Assembly (NCBI GenBank): GCA_965153355.1
Contig: OZ231127.1
Span: 93,744,001 to 93,808,000, forward strand
Direction of reading: 5' to 3'
Length of the DNA stretch: 64,000 nt
Origin: Flaccisagitta enflata
Taxonomy: Eukaryota; Chaetognatha; Sagittoidea; Aphragmophora
Shown: positions 44,775 to 58,004 of the stretch, piece after piece
Layout: each line of letters starts with the position of its first letter
Numbering within the stretch: position 1 is the stretch's first letter
Notes under the pieces: generated by a model
Databases searched by the model: none
What the model was told of the DNA's origin: nothing
The model's input: the letters and a program-made list of their open reading frames with translations, nothing else
Translations under genes and position numbers: made by a program

Positions 44775-44838
<64 letters not shown>
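44775..44838. repeat. (CT)n tract at 3' side of R4-like LINE
   Basis: About 32 CT units starting directly after GAAATGAATTC, about 128 bp past the LINE stop. Confidence 0.95.
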
Positions 44839-44848
<10 letters not shown>

Positions 44849-45345
44849 GCCTGTCTGTCTGACTGTCGATCTGCCTGCCATCTTCTTCTAATTCCTCATT
44901 TCTTTTTTTTTCTTTTTTTTTCTTTTTTTGTAAATGGAATTGATGCGCACAATGAACAATTGAATATATACAAGAGGATGATACAACAAGTCAAAGATGT
45001 TGTTGCCATAACTCATGTTGGGTAAAACACAGAGGTGCTGAGTAAAACTGGTAACAGGTACTGTTTCCTGGTCACCAAAGCAACCTCAGAATTGTGGATT
45101 TTTCTCCCTTGAAACTGTCCCGCCATGCGTGTATTAATGAGCATCACAGCAAGTAATGCAAAGAAAAAAAACAGCTTATGGATGAGAGAAAAACGGTGAA
45201 AAACCGAAAATCCTAATGACTGAATCAGTGATTTTTTGCAATCACTCCACCGTTTTTTCGGTTGGTGAATCACCGAATCTCAAGCCTACTTGAGTGGTGC
45301 ATGCTCTCTGTTATCTCCTACTGCCCAGCTTGTTATTGAACAAGC
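44839..45345. other. No gene seen
   Basis: Unique sequence apart from a CACCGTTTTTTCGG segment at about 45249 resembling 40030-40090. Confidence 0.4.
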
Positions 45346-45346
45346 A

Positions 45347-45349
<3 letters not shown>

Positions 45350-45431
<82 letters not shown>
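45350..45431. repeat. (GA)n microsatellite
   Basis: About 41 GA units, pure. Confidence 0.97.
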
Positions 45432-45434
<3 letters not shown>

Positions 45435-45889
45435 TAGCGCTGCGGACCGATGGACCAAAGAGCGGACAAAGATTCTTACAAAGATGCGTAAATGCAATTA
45501 CCATAAACAAAGCAAGGTTCGATTCAAAGGGTTTTTAAGCATCAAAATTTCAGCAGTATAACGAGGGCGCGGAGCAAGTTGCGGACGGACGGGTAACCAG
45601 GGATGTAAACGCACATCTTTACACGATTTTACTCAGGGTCTCAAGCATTAGACAGACAGACAGACAGACAAGCAGACAGACACGCGGAGAAACAGGAACC
45701 GTATGGACGGAGAGACTTAAACAACGACTCACCCTCTAAGAGCAATGCGGTGAGACATGTAAAAGTACACCGGGTATTGGAAAAACTAAAAGCAAAACGC
45801 AGAGAAAACGAAGGATTGGTTGTTCAACTGCATCAAGAAATGAAAATGGTTTCAAAGTCATCCTAGTGTTTGCAAAGAGCGAGAGAATA
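45432..45889. other. No gene; short GACA tract
   Basis: A (GACA)n tract at 45651-45685 sits among HINE-like fragments (GGACGGACGGGTAACC near 45583). No coding signal. Confidence 0.4.
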
Positions 45890-46184
45890 AACAAGGCCAA
45901 AAAAGCCAACTATGCGTCCTCTGTGAACGAATAATTTTCATGAATTTTTGTTTTCTATGAATGAACGTTGTTTATAGATGAATGGATGATAAAGAATGAC
46001 TAAATGAATGAATCAACGAATGAATGAATGCATGATTAGGTGAATAAGTGATAGAATAAGTGAAAGAATACATTGGTGCTGCTTTTTAAAAAATTAAGCT
46101 TCAAATTACGCAATTTAAAGGTTTGTGTGACCAACAGACCAACAGACACAACCTCTTATGGAGATGCGAGGACGCATCTAATTA
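45890..46184. mobile_element. HINE-like element with ATGAATG core repeats
   Basis: AACAAGGCCAAAAAAGCC, TGCGTCCTCTGTGAACGA, ATGAATG-type core, GACCAACAGACCAACAGAC and CTTATGGAGATGCGAGGACG, then CATCTAATTAAG. Uninterrupted relative of 38684-39286. Confidence 0.7.
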
Positions 46185-46310
46185 AGAGGCTTTCATCTTG
46201 AAGAGAAGGATAGCAAATTCTGCACTGATCAAGCTCGACGATGGTGTTAAGTACAGATATATATGCGAAATACGAAGAGGGCTTCCTTTATGTTTCACTC
46301 ACGAGTTTTT

Positions 46311-46468
46311 AGTTGCGGACACGCAACTCTATAAGAGGCTTTGTCCGTCTGTCCGTTGGTCCATTGGTCCGTCGGTCCGTCAGTGTGCACGAGTCGAAAA
46401 GTGCAAAAACGCATATTTCTGCCCCTGCCCATCCGTCCGCAACCGATGGCCGTGTATCCGGCCTTGTT
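46311..46468. mobile_element. HINE-like element, AGTTGCGG subtype
   Basis: AGTTGCGGACACGCAACTC, AAGAGGCTTTGTCC, GTCC/GTTGG microsatellite, GCACGAGTCGAAAAGTGC, TGCCCCTGCCCATCC, and GATGGCCGTGTATCCGGCC then TTGTT. Confidence 0.75.
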
Positions 46469-47454
46469 TAGAACAATGAGTGATTTCCCCACTGATAGGT
46501 GGCCAAAGTCTTTTAAAAGAATGAAAAAAAGAAGCCCCTAGTAAGGTCATTTGATACTAAAGTTTGCCAAAGGAATGGCCCACCGACCAAAGTGTGGACG
46601 AATCAATTGACATTCCAACACACCAAACCAGCCGTATGGATCAACTGTCCCATACATAGGACAAACTCGGTTGACACACACAGACTATCGAATCAGATGT
46701 CATTGAATTAGTACAAATCAATATTGCAGAAGCTTGTAATAATTTGGGGCCAAAAAGTACATATTTGTAATGCTGTATTTCATCTGCTAAATCCAAAATG
46801 CTGTTTATTCAGATGCCGAATTAAGGCAAGAAGTCAACTGTAAGTAGAAATGATTCTGATTTCTGAGTTGAAGTGTTGTGACGATTCCAGTTGCCAGACT
46901 CGATGTCTTTTTCTGCAATTGACGATTGTTTTTTTGTTTTTCGTTTTTTGTTTTTGTTGTTGTTTTCTCTAGATGTGATTCTTTTTAGCAGAAAAGCATC
47001 AACTCATTTTCCATCCAATTACTTTTCCAATACATGAAATCTTGTTGGTACAATTGCACAAGCTGGTGGACGTTTCTTACTCGCGTAAACTGCTGTGAGA
47101 GAGACACTCGTCGAAGGTTCAAACAACGAAGTTTGATTGAAAACTGAATATGTTAGTTTATAATTGTTTATCAACAAGAAATAATATTGCTTTACGTGAC
47201 ATGATTCATTTTATTACAAAGGTGCTTGTTTGGTTTCGAGAAAAAGTTTATTTTTCAACAGACACGGTTATCACAAACATGTTTTTTTCTTCCGTATTTG
47301 AACAATGACGCTTGTCTCATTATTATTCAAGTTTATTTAATCTCTCACAAATTTTCTGTGCATTGAGATTTTCCTTTTTTTATTATTATACAAATCAAAA
47401 TAAAAAATCAGCGAGAGTCAATCGAATCTCAAGGCATATTTCTACGCAAAGACA
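46469..47454. other. No gene recognised
   Basis: AT-rich unique sequence with no frame over 60 codons bearing any signal. Confidence 0.4.
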
Positions 47455-47590
47455 CGCATGCTTTAAATGGGTTACTCAGTCGTTCGCTTTGTTCTCTCGC
47501 AGCGTTCACTCCGCTCACTCGCTCCACTTTGCAACGCTTGCTCCATTTACAAGCTCACAACGTCAACCCACTCAGTCTCTTGTGGCGCAA
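47455..47590. mobile_element. Fragment of the GTGTTTCTAGT family interior
   Basis: AAATGGGTTACTCAGTCG, TTCACTCCGCTCACTCGC and ACTCAGTCTCTTGTGGCGC match the CACT/GCTC-rich interior. Termini are degraded. Confidence 0.55.
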
Positions 47591-48169
47591 CAGAAAACAA
47601 AAGACAAAGACGTGAAAAATGAAGGAAAATAAGACAATGATATTGGGTGTTTGAATAATAAGTGTAGAGGTTTTCTGTTGAATATGCACACTATGGAGCA
47701 TGTAGAGATGCAAACAAGGTACCATTCAATGGAGGTCAATCTGTTTGAAATTTTGGTGTATAGTTTTTTGTTTTTGCAATAAAAATTTCCAAGTAAACCA
47801 AGGTAAAAACTTCCCCAAATCAAACTTTAAGCAAAAACCAGTAGACAAATGCTGTTTCCCTATTAAAATCTCCTCTTTAAGCTTTGTACAGGATGACTTA
47901 AACACAAGCTACTGCAGAAATCTTTAGAATTAATGATCTAGGAACAAAGATTTAGACACCCAAAATAACCGCACATGTCTAGCTTCTCTCGTTACAGACA
48001 ATTTTTTTTTTCAAACACCTGTTACTAAAGACAAAGGCAAATTATTATTATTATTATTATTGGTATCATATTCGTCAACATAAAATGCGACAATGCAAGC
48101 ATCAAGCAAAAATAATTACAAACTACAGGTCTACTGCAAAGGCAAAAACATGTCCTCAGACTCAGAGAG
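47591..48169. other. No gene recognised
   Basis: AT-rich; short (ATT)n at 48041-48061. Confidence 0.4.
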
Positions 48170-48382
48170 CTTGTTTCTACATGAGACAATTGCGTTTTGA
48201 AAGGGCCACTCACTACAAGTTAAGTCGCTCGCACCACTTCACTTATTGGCTTTGCAGCCTTTGACTGCGCTATGCTTGAACCATGCACCATTTGCTGGCT
48301 CCCTTACTCACTCTGCTCACTTTGTTAACGCGATACAATGGATTGATCGCGAATGTTTTCATCAGCGGAAACACGCCCATAG
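48170..48382. mobile_element. About 210-bp element of the GTGTTTCTAGT family
   Basis: Starts CTTGTTTCTACATGAGACAA and TTGCGTTTTGAAAGGGCCAC, and ends AGCGGAAACACGCCC. Interior has GTCGCTCGCACC and CTCACTCTGCTCACTTTG. Confidence 0.65.
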
Positions 48383-48470
48383 ACTCATTCCCAGGATCTG
48401 CAATCTCGTTGTGTTGTCTCTCTTACGTGAGATTTTCAAATGCCGTCTTTGTCAATTTTTTGTGCCAAAG

Positions 48471-48612
48471 AAAACAAGGCCGGATACACGGCAAGACAGT
48501 CGCGGACGGTTGAGCAGGGGCCGCCATGCAAAAAACTGCTCGCAATTCAAAAGTATTTGTGATCGACCGATGGACCGACCAACCGACACGGCAAGGCGTG
48601 TCCGCGACTAGA
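48471..48612. mobile_element. HINE-like element
   Basis: AAACAAGGCCGGATACACGGC, AGTCGCGGACGGTTGAGC, AGGGGCCGCCATGC, GACCGATGGACCGACC, CACGGCAAGGCG and TGTCCGCGACTAGAAAT. Confidence 0.72.
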
Positions 48613-49028
<416 letters not shown>

Positions 49029-49279
49029 CCGTCTAGAAGAAGCACTCATCCTGACACAATATTACCCTGATATGACACTGAAAGGTATCATTTAACTAGA
49101 CTAAGCGTGGCACACTAGCCTTAGTCGCTTCTTAGACTGAGCTTGGCAATCCACCTTTAGTTGCAGGCAGCTTTCAGGAATCCACGGGCAGAAATTACGA
49201 ATTACATACATCCTAAATCTGTTACGCTGATCTTTCTTTTTTTTAACAGCATTAGTTGAATAAAGTTGATTTAATCATT

Positions 49280-49613
49280 TTTAGTTGCGACGACGCAGCT
49301 CTATAAGAGGCTTTGTCTGTCCATCTGTCCATCCGTCCATCCATCTGTCTGTCTGTCTATCTGTCTGTCTCTCCGTTCATCCGTCTATTGGGTGTGGAAG
49401 GGGGGTTGAAATTTCCAGTGTGACATTAGTGTGACAGATTGTTGACACCATTTTTAGTTGCGGACTCGCGACTCTACACCTTGCCGTGTCGGTCGGTCGG
49501 TCGGTAGGTTGGTATGCCGGTACGTCCGTCACATTTTTGAATTCCGAACAGTTTTTGCATTTCTGCTCCTGCCCAACCATCCGCGACTGGATTGCCGTGT
49601 ATCCGGCCTTGTT
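49280..49613. mobile_element. HINE-like left-end fragment and complete copy
   Basis: 49280-49392: TTTTTAGTTGCGACGACGCAG, AAGAGGCTTTGTCTGTCC and a GTCC/GTCT microsatellite. 49456-49613: AGTTGCGGACTCGCGACTC, ACCTTGCCGTGTCGG, (GTCG)n, TTCTGCTCCTGCCCAACC, CGACTGGATTGCCGTG and TATCCGGCCTTGTTAC. Same orientation. Confidence 0.68.
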
Positions 49614-49739
49614 ACTTTCTGTCCGCGGATTTCGGGAAGCAACCTGCAGTTTCGTTTTCCTGTTCGGTGATTTTGGTCCCGGCTTTTCCCCTTTCAATCT
49701 CATCCCATTTTCTCCCAAATTTCCTTTTACGACCCTCTG

Positions 49740-50425
49740 TTTACGCCACACTTCGCCATGCAACGCCACACATGCCACGCTACGCTACGCTTCACCACGC
49801 TACGTAACACATACCACGCTTTGCTACACATCCCACGCTTAGCCACACTTTGCCACGCTTCAGCATGCTTTGCCGCCGATGCCACGCTTCGCCACACACG
49901 CCATGCCAAGCTTCGTCACGCTTTGCTATGTTTTGCCACGCTTTGCCACACATGCGACGCCACACTTTGCCATGCTTTGCCACGTTTTGCCACACATGCC
50001 ACACCACCCTTCGTCAAGCTTTGCCACGCTTTGCCACGCTGCAGCACGCTGCGCCACGCCTCGCCACACAAGCCACGCCACACTTTGCCACACTTTGCCA
50101 CACATCAGCACACTTTGCTACGCTTCACCATGCATGCCACACCACGCTTTGCCATGCTTTGCCACACTTTGCCACGCTTTGCCACACTTTGCCTCGCTTC
50201 ACCAATCACCATGCATGCCACGCCACGCTTTGCCACGCTTTGCCACGCTTTGCCACGCTTTGCCACGCTTTGCCACGCTTTGCCACACTTTGCCTCGCTT
50301 CACCAATCACCATGCATGCCACGCCACGCTTTGCCACGCTTTGCCATGCTTTGCCACGCTTTGCCACGCTTTGCCACGCTTTGCCACGCTTTGCCACACT
50401 TTGCCACGCTTTGCCATGCTTCGCC
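49740..50425. repeat. 10-bp minisatellite CACGCTTTGC
   Basis: Starts diverged (CACACTTCGC, CACGCTACGC) and becomes almost pure CACGCTTTGC after 50150. A 42-bp block GCCTCGCTTCACCAATCACC plus CATGCATGCCACGCCACG occurs twice, at about 50190 and 50290, indicating internal duplication of about 100 bp. Frames on both strands are repeat translations. Confidence 0.93.
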
Positions 50426-50599
50426 AGTCCACTGTTTGTTTACGCGTCGCAAAATGTTGATGAGGGTCACTATTGTTTACGCGACTACCTTTTCCAATAT
50501 TGATGTAACGTAAGAATAAGAAAATGAAAAAAAAAATACCAGCAAACTTGCTCCAACAATGTTCACAAGTGGAAACCCCCTCAGTGAAAAAAAAAAATG

Positions 50600-50770
50600 A
50601 AAAAGGAAACCCGGTCAGATACACGGCCAATACATAGTTGCTAGCGGATGGACAGGGGCAGTAATGCAGGTGGGCGGATGCAGTATGTGGATGGGCGGGG
50701 GCTATAAAGTGGTCACTCAAAGTTTTGCTGTTGCGAATTATCCGACCTTCTTACCTAAAGACGCACCCTC
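50600..50770. mobile_element. Diverged HINE-like fragment
   Basis: CCCGGTCAGATACACGGCC, ATAGTTGCTAGCGG, ATGGACAGGGGCAGTAATG and, near the end, AAGACGCACCCTCTTAAAGAG. Confidence 0.55.
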
Positions 50771-50784
50771 TTAAAGAGTCACTT

Positions 50785-52205
50785 TGGTATGGGCAAACCA
50801 ATCAACTGCTAGAATTGTGAAGTGGTATGGGAAAACCAATTAACTGATGGAATTGTGAGGTGGTATTATACCACTGGTATAGGAAAACCAATTAACTGCT
50901 GGAATTGTGAGGTGGTATGGGAAAACCCATCAACTGCTGAAAATGTGAGGTTATATGGGAAAACCAATTAACTGTTGAAATTAGGAGGTGGTATGGGAAA
51001 ACCAATCAACTGCTGGAATTATAAGGTGGTATGGGGAAACCAATCAACTGCTGGAATTGTGAGGTGGTATAGGAAAACCAATCAACTACTGGAATCGTGA
51101 GGTAGTATGGGAAAACCAATTAACTGCTGGAATCGTGAGGTGGTATGGGAAAACCAATCAACTGCTGGAATTGTGAGGTGGTTTGGGCAAACCAATCAAC
51201 TGCTGGAATTATGAGGTGGTATGGGAAAACCAATTAACTGCTAGAATTGTGAGGTGGTTTGGGCAAACCAATTAATTGCTTGAATCGTGAGGTGGTATGG
51301 GCAAACCAATTAACTGCTGGAATTGTGAGGTGGTTTGGGCAAACCAATCAACTGCTGAAATTGTGAGGTGGTATGGGCAAACCAATCAACTGCTGGAATT
51401 ATGAGGTGGTATGGGAAAACCAATTAACTGCTAGAATTGTGAGGTGGTTTGGGCAAACCAATTAATTGCTTGAATCGTGAGGTGGTATGGGCAAACCAAT
51501 TAACTGCTGGAATTGTGAGGTGGTTTGGGCAAACCAATCAACTGCTGAAATTGTGAGGTGGTATGGGAAAACCAATTAACTGCTAGAATTGTGAGGTGGT
51601 TTGGGCAAACCAATTAATTGCTTGAATCGTGAGGTGGTATGGGCAAACCAATCAACTGCTGGAATTATAAGGTGGTATGGGGAAACCAATCAACTGCTGA
51701 AATTGTGAGGTGGTATAGGAAAACCAATCAACTACTGGAATCGTGAGGTAGTATGGGAAAACCAATTAACTGCTGGAATCGTGAGGTGGTATGGGAAAAC
51801 CAATCAACTGCTGGAATTGTGAGGTGGTTTGGGCAAACCAATCAACTGCTGGAATTATGAGGTGGTATGGGAAAACCAATTAACTGCTAGAATTGTGAGG
51901 TGGTTTGGGCAAACCAATTAATTGCTTGAATCGTGAGGTGGTATGGGCAAACCAATTAACTGCTGGAATTGTGAGGTGGTTTGGGCAAACCAATCAACTG
52001 CTGAAATTGTGAGGTGGTATGGGCAAACCAATCAACTGCTGGAACTGTGAGGTGGTATGGGAAAACCAATCAACCGCTAGAATTGTGAGGTGGTTTGGGC
52101 AAACCAATTAACTGCTGGAATCGTGAGGTGGTATGGGCAAACCAATTAACTGCTGGAAATTTGAGGTGTTATGGGAAAACCAATTAACTGCTGGAAATGT
52201 GTAGC
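50785..52205. repeat. 38-bp minisatellite with higher-order duplications
   Basis: About 37 copies of a 38-bp unit built from GGTATGGGAAAACCAATCAA and CTGCTGGAATTGTGAGGT. Variants (TTTGGGCAAACC, TTAATTGCTTGAATCG, ACTACTGGAATCG) appear in the same order in several blocks. The block at about 51001-51385 recurs at 51647-52031, offset 646 bp = 17 units, with very few differences. No open frame of note. Confidence 0.95.
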
Positions 52206-52585
52206 GGAATCACCAAACAATTGGATGTTGTAACCGCCAAGTGGAATAGAAAAAAAAAGAAAACCTCCCTTTTATCCCCTTTTCCATTTTCTAGGTAGTA
52301 TCAGTTATATACACGTAAAAACTGGAAGGTAACAAATTCAAGTTGAAGGTTGTAATAAATAGTCATTGTAACAAATGAACATCGGTTGATGTACAATTAA
52401 TGATGAATAATGAGAAGATAGGGAACTCGTGTAATGAAAAAAAAACATCGACCAAAAGTCATTGATCATTAGCTCGTAGTTCCATCGATACTTAGTTGTT
52501 ATTGTTCGTTGTTTTTGATTTTGTTGTTTGTTTTTATTTTGTTTTTGTATTTGTTTTTATTCTGTTTTTGTATTTGTTTTTATTG
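52206..52585. other. No gene seen
   Basis: AT-rich transition between two satellites; T-rich with TTTTTGTATTTGTTTTTATT repeats at 52525-52585. Confidence 0.4.
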
Positions 52586-52586
52586 T

Positions 52587-53070
<484 letters not shown>

Positions 53071-53195
53071 GTTTATTGATAAATTCTTAAATCGTTAATC
53101 TGTTTATAACCGTTGCGCTGCGCTCTCTGGTTCCATTGCTCTAACAAGCAGCTTCTGATAATTCTAATGGAGTTAAAGAGTATTAAAAAGAAAAG

Positions 53196-53299
<104 letters not shown>

Positions 53300-53569
53300 C
53301 GAGGAAGGGAAACATTTCTCGAGTAGAACTCGTGATTTATCATGACAACTTTCCCTGAAAATTTAAATGGGTGAGAGCCAAAGCAGAACTTCATACTCAA
53401 AATTAGGGAAAAAAATGGGAAATGGGAAGCTTTTCTTATAATTCTAGTTAGTGCACGAAGATAGTGATAGTAACTGAAGAGTTTGTCGTTGAAATGGACT
53501 CGGCTAATTCCATGCTTATTTCCTATTTCCAACTTACAGTCTAACTCCTAATAGGAGTCCTATGCGAGA

Positions 53570-53725
53570 TAAGCTCGGAGCCAATCGTGTCCACTTAGGC
53601 AGGGGCAGTTACCTGCATATAAACGAGAACTATAACAGACGGACGGACGGACGGACAGACGGAAGGATGGACGGATGGACCAACGGATGGATGGACCGAC
53701 CGACCGACGGACGAATTCTAACACT
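53570..53725. mobile_element. HINE-like fragment
   Basis: GGCAGGGGCAGTTACC followed by (GACG/GATG)n and (GACC)n microsatellite at 53638-53712. Termini are degraded. Confidence 0.55.
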
Positions 53726-53812
53726 TTAGGGGTAAAATGCTGCATGATGTCTAAACTCTCTGAATCAGGGTAGATGGGCATATTTTGGGAAACCCGTGTG
53801 CAAAAGCATGTA

Positions 53813-54375
53813 CAGTAGATCTCGTCTAGACTTGAGATAACGGGGGCAAGCACTGTGGAAAGACTAATGAAGCCAGGGGAGCGATATTTGGATCATAGAC
53901 TAATCAAAGGATACTTAATTCCCCATGATAGCTGGTTGCCATGGAAACACATTTCCATGTATTCTCGCTAAAATATCAATATTTTGAAAGATTTTTTTAG
54001 GGAACATTGCTTAAAATCAAATTTGTTACAACTTTCCCACAGTATGTTCTGTAAGAATGTCGCTCGTTTGGCCGTTGCTAGGGAGCGTATCTATGTGTGA
54101 CAACCCTTAGCAACCGCTAAATTAGCGACATTCTTACAGAACATACTGTGAGAAAGTTGTAGCAAATTTAATTTTAAAAAATGTTCCCTAAAAAAATTTC
54201 TCAAAATATTGATACTTTAGCGTGAATACATGGAAATGTGTTTCCATGGCAACCAGCTATCATGGGCAATAAAGCATCCGTTAATAAGTCTATGTTTGAA
54301 ATATCACTCCCTTGGCTTCATTTGTTTGTCTACAATGCTTGCCCCCGTTATCTCAAGTCTAGACGAGATCTACTG
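53813..54375. mobile_element. 563-bp almost fully palindromic TA-flanked MITE
   Basis: Left CAGTAGATCTCGTCTAGAC, right GTCTAGACGAGATCTACTG, with TA at 53811-53812 and 54376-54377. The arms pair along nearly the full length (CCATGATAGCTGGTTGCCAT with ATGGCAACCAGCTATCATGG; AACATACTGTG with CACAGTATGTT), leaving a loop of roughly 50 bp around 54070-54120. No coding sequence. Confidence 0.88.
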
Positions 54376-54438
54376 TACTCACGGTGAGTAACTCACCACA
54401 TGAACGATTGTGCACGTGCAAAACGGCACCGCAGACTA

Positions 54439-54709
54439 AGGGCGTGTTTCTAGTGAAGACAAACAACGCGTTTGTACCCGTGAAACGCGATAACAGCGTG
54501 AACACATATTCAAGAATTTTAACTGTCCCACGAGGGAGTGAGCGAAGTGAGTGAGCGAGCCCGTGAACGGAGCAAGCGAGCGAAGCGAGCGTAGCGAAGC
54601 GGAGCGCTGCGGAGCGAGTGAGCGGAGTGAGCGGTGCGAGCGAACGAACGTAGCGAGCGACCGAGTGGCCCTTTCAAAACGCGATCCTCTTTGACTAGAA
54701 ACACCCCCT
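54439..54709. mobile_element. 271-bp TA-flanked MITE, type copy of the GTGTTTCTAGT family
   Basis: AGGGCGTGTTTCTAGT at the left and ACTAGAAACACCCCCT at the right, TA at 54437-54438 and 54710-54711. The interior is dominated by GAGCGAAGCGAGCG-type repeats (54536-54660). This copy defines both ends for the diverged relatives at 2.9, 9.5-13.9, 15.7, 47.5 and 48.2 kb. Confidence 0.82.
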
Positions 54710-54884
54710 TACAAGGCACCTCTGAGCAGCGAAACGAGTGCCGAGAGGATTGACAAGGTACTGAATAGTCAGCTGACAGAGTATATGGACACTCGAGATA
54801 GATTGAAGCAAAGAGTTGTGGAGGACTAGACAGACAACGATGGCGGTGAACAAGGAAATTGCTGTTTCTTTTTCTTTTCTTTTT

Positions 54885-55415
54885 TTTTTCCCCCTTTTTG
54901 GGCAGCGGCTCCAAAGAGGACGAAGTCCTGTTGAACACATGGGGTCTTTCGTTTGTCCATTCGTTCGTCCGTTTGTCTGTCTGTTTGTTTGTCCGTCGCC
55001 CCAAGGCCCAAGGCCCTCTCAGGCCTGAAATCTGCCCTCTCAGAGCTGAAATCTGCCCTCTCAGGCCTAAAATCTGTCCTCTCAGGCTTTCAATCTGCCC
55101 TCTCAGGCCTTTAATCTGCCCTTTCAGGCCTGAAATCTGCCCATTCAGGCCTGAAATTTGCCCTCACAGACTCAAGGCCTTAGAGGGCAGATTTTATGCC
55201 TGAGAGGGTAGATTTCAGGCCTGAGAGGGCCTAGGGGAGATGCATGGATGGAGGGACGGACAAATGGACGAACGGAAGTCCCCATGTGTTCTACAGGACT
55301 TCGTCCCCTTCGGTCGGGGCCACTGCCCTGCTTCCTCTCACTCCAACTCACAATCATGCAAAGCAGGGCAACGGGTATCGCTGACCACATATTGCCTTTG
55401 GGCGACCTGTTCTTT
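54885..55415. mobile_element. GGCCTGA-type element with inverted ends
   Basis: GGGCAGCGGCTCCAAAGAGG, then ACGAAGTCCTGTTGAACACA at 54899-54941 are inverted relative to 55281-55329 (TGTTCTACAGGACTTCGTCC). Between are a GTCC/GTTT microsatellite, about nine units of roughly 23 bp containing CTCAGGCCTGAAATCTGCC, then GGAC/GGAT repeats. It ends with the block shared with 147-207 (GCAAAGCAGGGCAACGGG). Confidence 0.72.
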
Positions 55416-55924
55416 CCTTTTCCCCTTGTCTCCTGTGTGGTGGAGATAATGAAACTTTCTCCCTTGGGCAGTTTTTCGCGCCACTTTTCACACTCCATTT
55501 TTTTGTTTTTATTACGTTTCCTTTTTTTTTCTCTTTCTTTCTACCCTTTCTCTTTTCATTCCTTTTCTTTTTCTTTTTTTTACTCCCTGGAGTAGATTCA
55601 AATCTCTTTTTTTTTTCAATTCCAGTCCTCGAATGTAATTATTCTGCTTCCAATCATTTCAGACCATGTTATAGAGAAAACCGCAATCAGATCAAACATC
55701 TAGATCATAATTTGTTATTTAACGAAAAGGAGAAAAATACAACGAAAATGTACAACAACATGAATAACTTATATCAATCACAAAATACTTTTGGCACCTC
55801 TCATTCTTATTTTTTGTCATCGCTGAGTCAACCTCACGCACTTTGGCTCTTAGCTAGATCTGGTCTCGCAGCCTAAATCACCTCGGAAGTAAAAGGTTTA
55901 GTAGTACGATCCTAACCTGAAGTG
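55416..55924. other. No gene recognised
   Basis: T-rich pyrimidine tract (55495-55610), then ordinary AT-rich sequence. Confidence 0.4.
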
Positions 55925-56100
55925 GTAATGTCAATTGTCAAGTTGCCCACCTTCGAAAAGTTTTATCTCGCGCAATCCCAATCTTTAAAGAGATCCTAAT
56001 CTTAATAGTGATAATGTCAAGTTGTCCACCTTTGAATAGGTTCGTTATGGACAATCCTTATCTCAGGATAGATAATTGTCAAAGTCGTCTACCTTTGATC
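55925..56100. repeat. Short degenerate tandem repeat
   Basis: Three diverged copies of about 60-85 bp sharing GTCAAGTTGYCCACCTTYGAA and CCTWATCT. Confidence 0.6.
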
Positions 56101-56374
56101 TTATCATTAAATCAAGGCCAAAGCGGGCGGATCTCTCTCTTTCTGGCTAAGAAGACTCAGTTTTATCGCTTTGCCTTTTACTGCCTCCTTATTCTTAATC
56201 AAATGACCTTGGCTTGGGCTTGGATGAATTGATATCATTGTACAAGGCAAGGTCAGCATCATTGTGAAAAAAAAAAAGAAACGTGGAAACTTACGAAAAA
56301 ATCAAGTCGCTTTTTATGTCATATAAGAAAAAAAGAGTTACCAACCTTCTAATCCCTCATCCATCATCATCGTC

Positions 56375-57946
<1,572 letters not shown>

Positions 57947-58004
57947 CTTTTTTCCCCACCCCTCCCTTCTTTGGCATTGCATGATCTCTTTATTTATCTA
58001 ACTA

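Noticed and set aside
49758-50513. 251-residue His/Cys/Ala/Thr-rich ORF
   Set aside because: Translation of the 10-bp CACGCTTTGC array; overlapping frames are open on both strands.
50785-52205. CRISPR-like regular repeats
   Set aside because: Units are contiguous 38-bp tandem copies without unique spacers, in a eukaryotic context.
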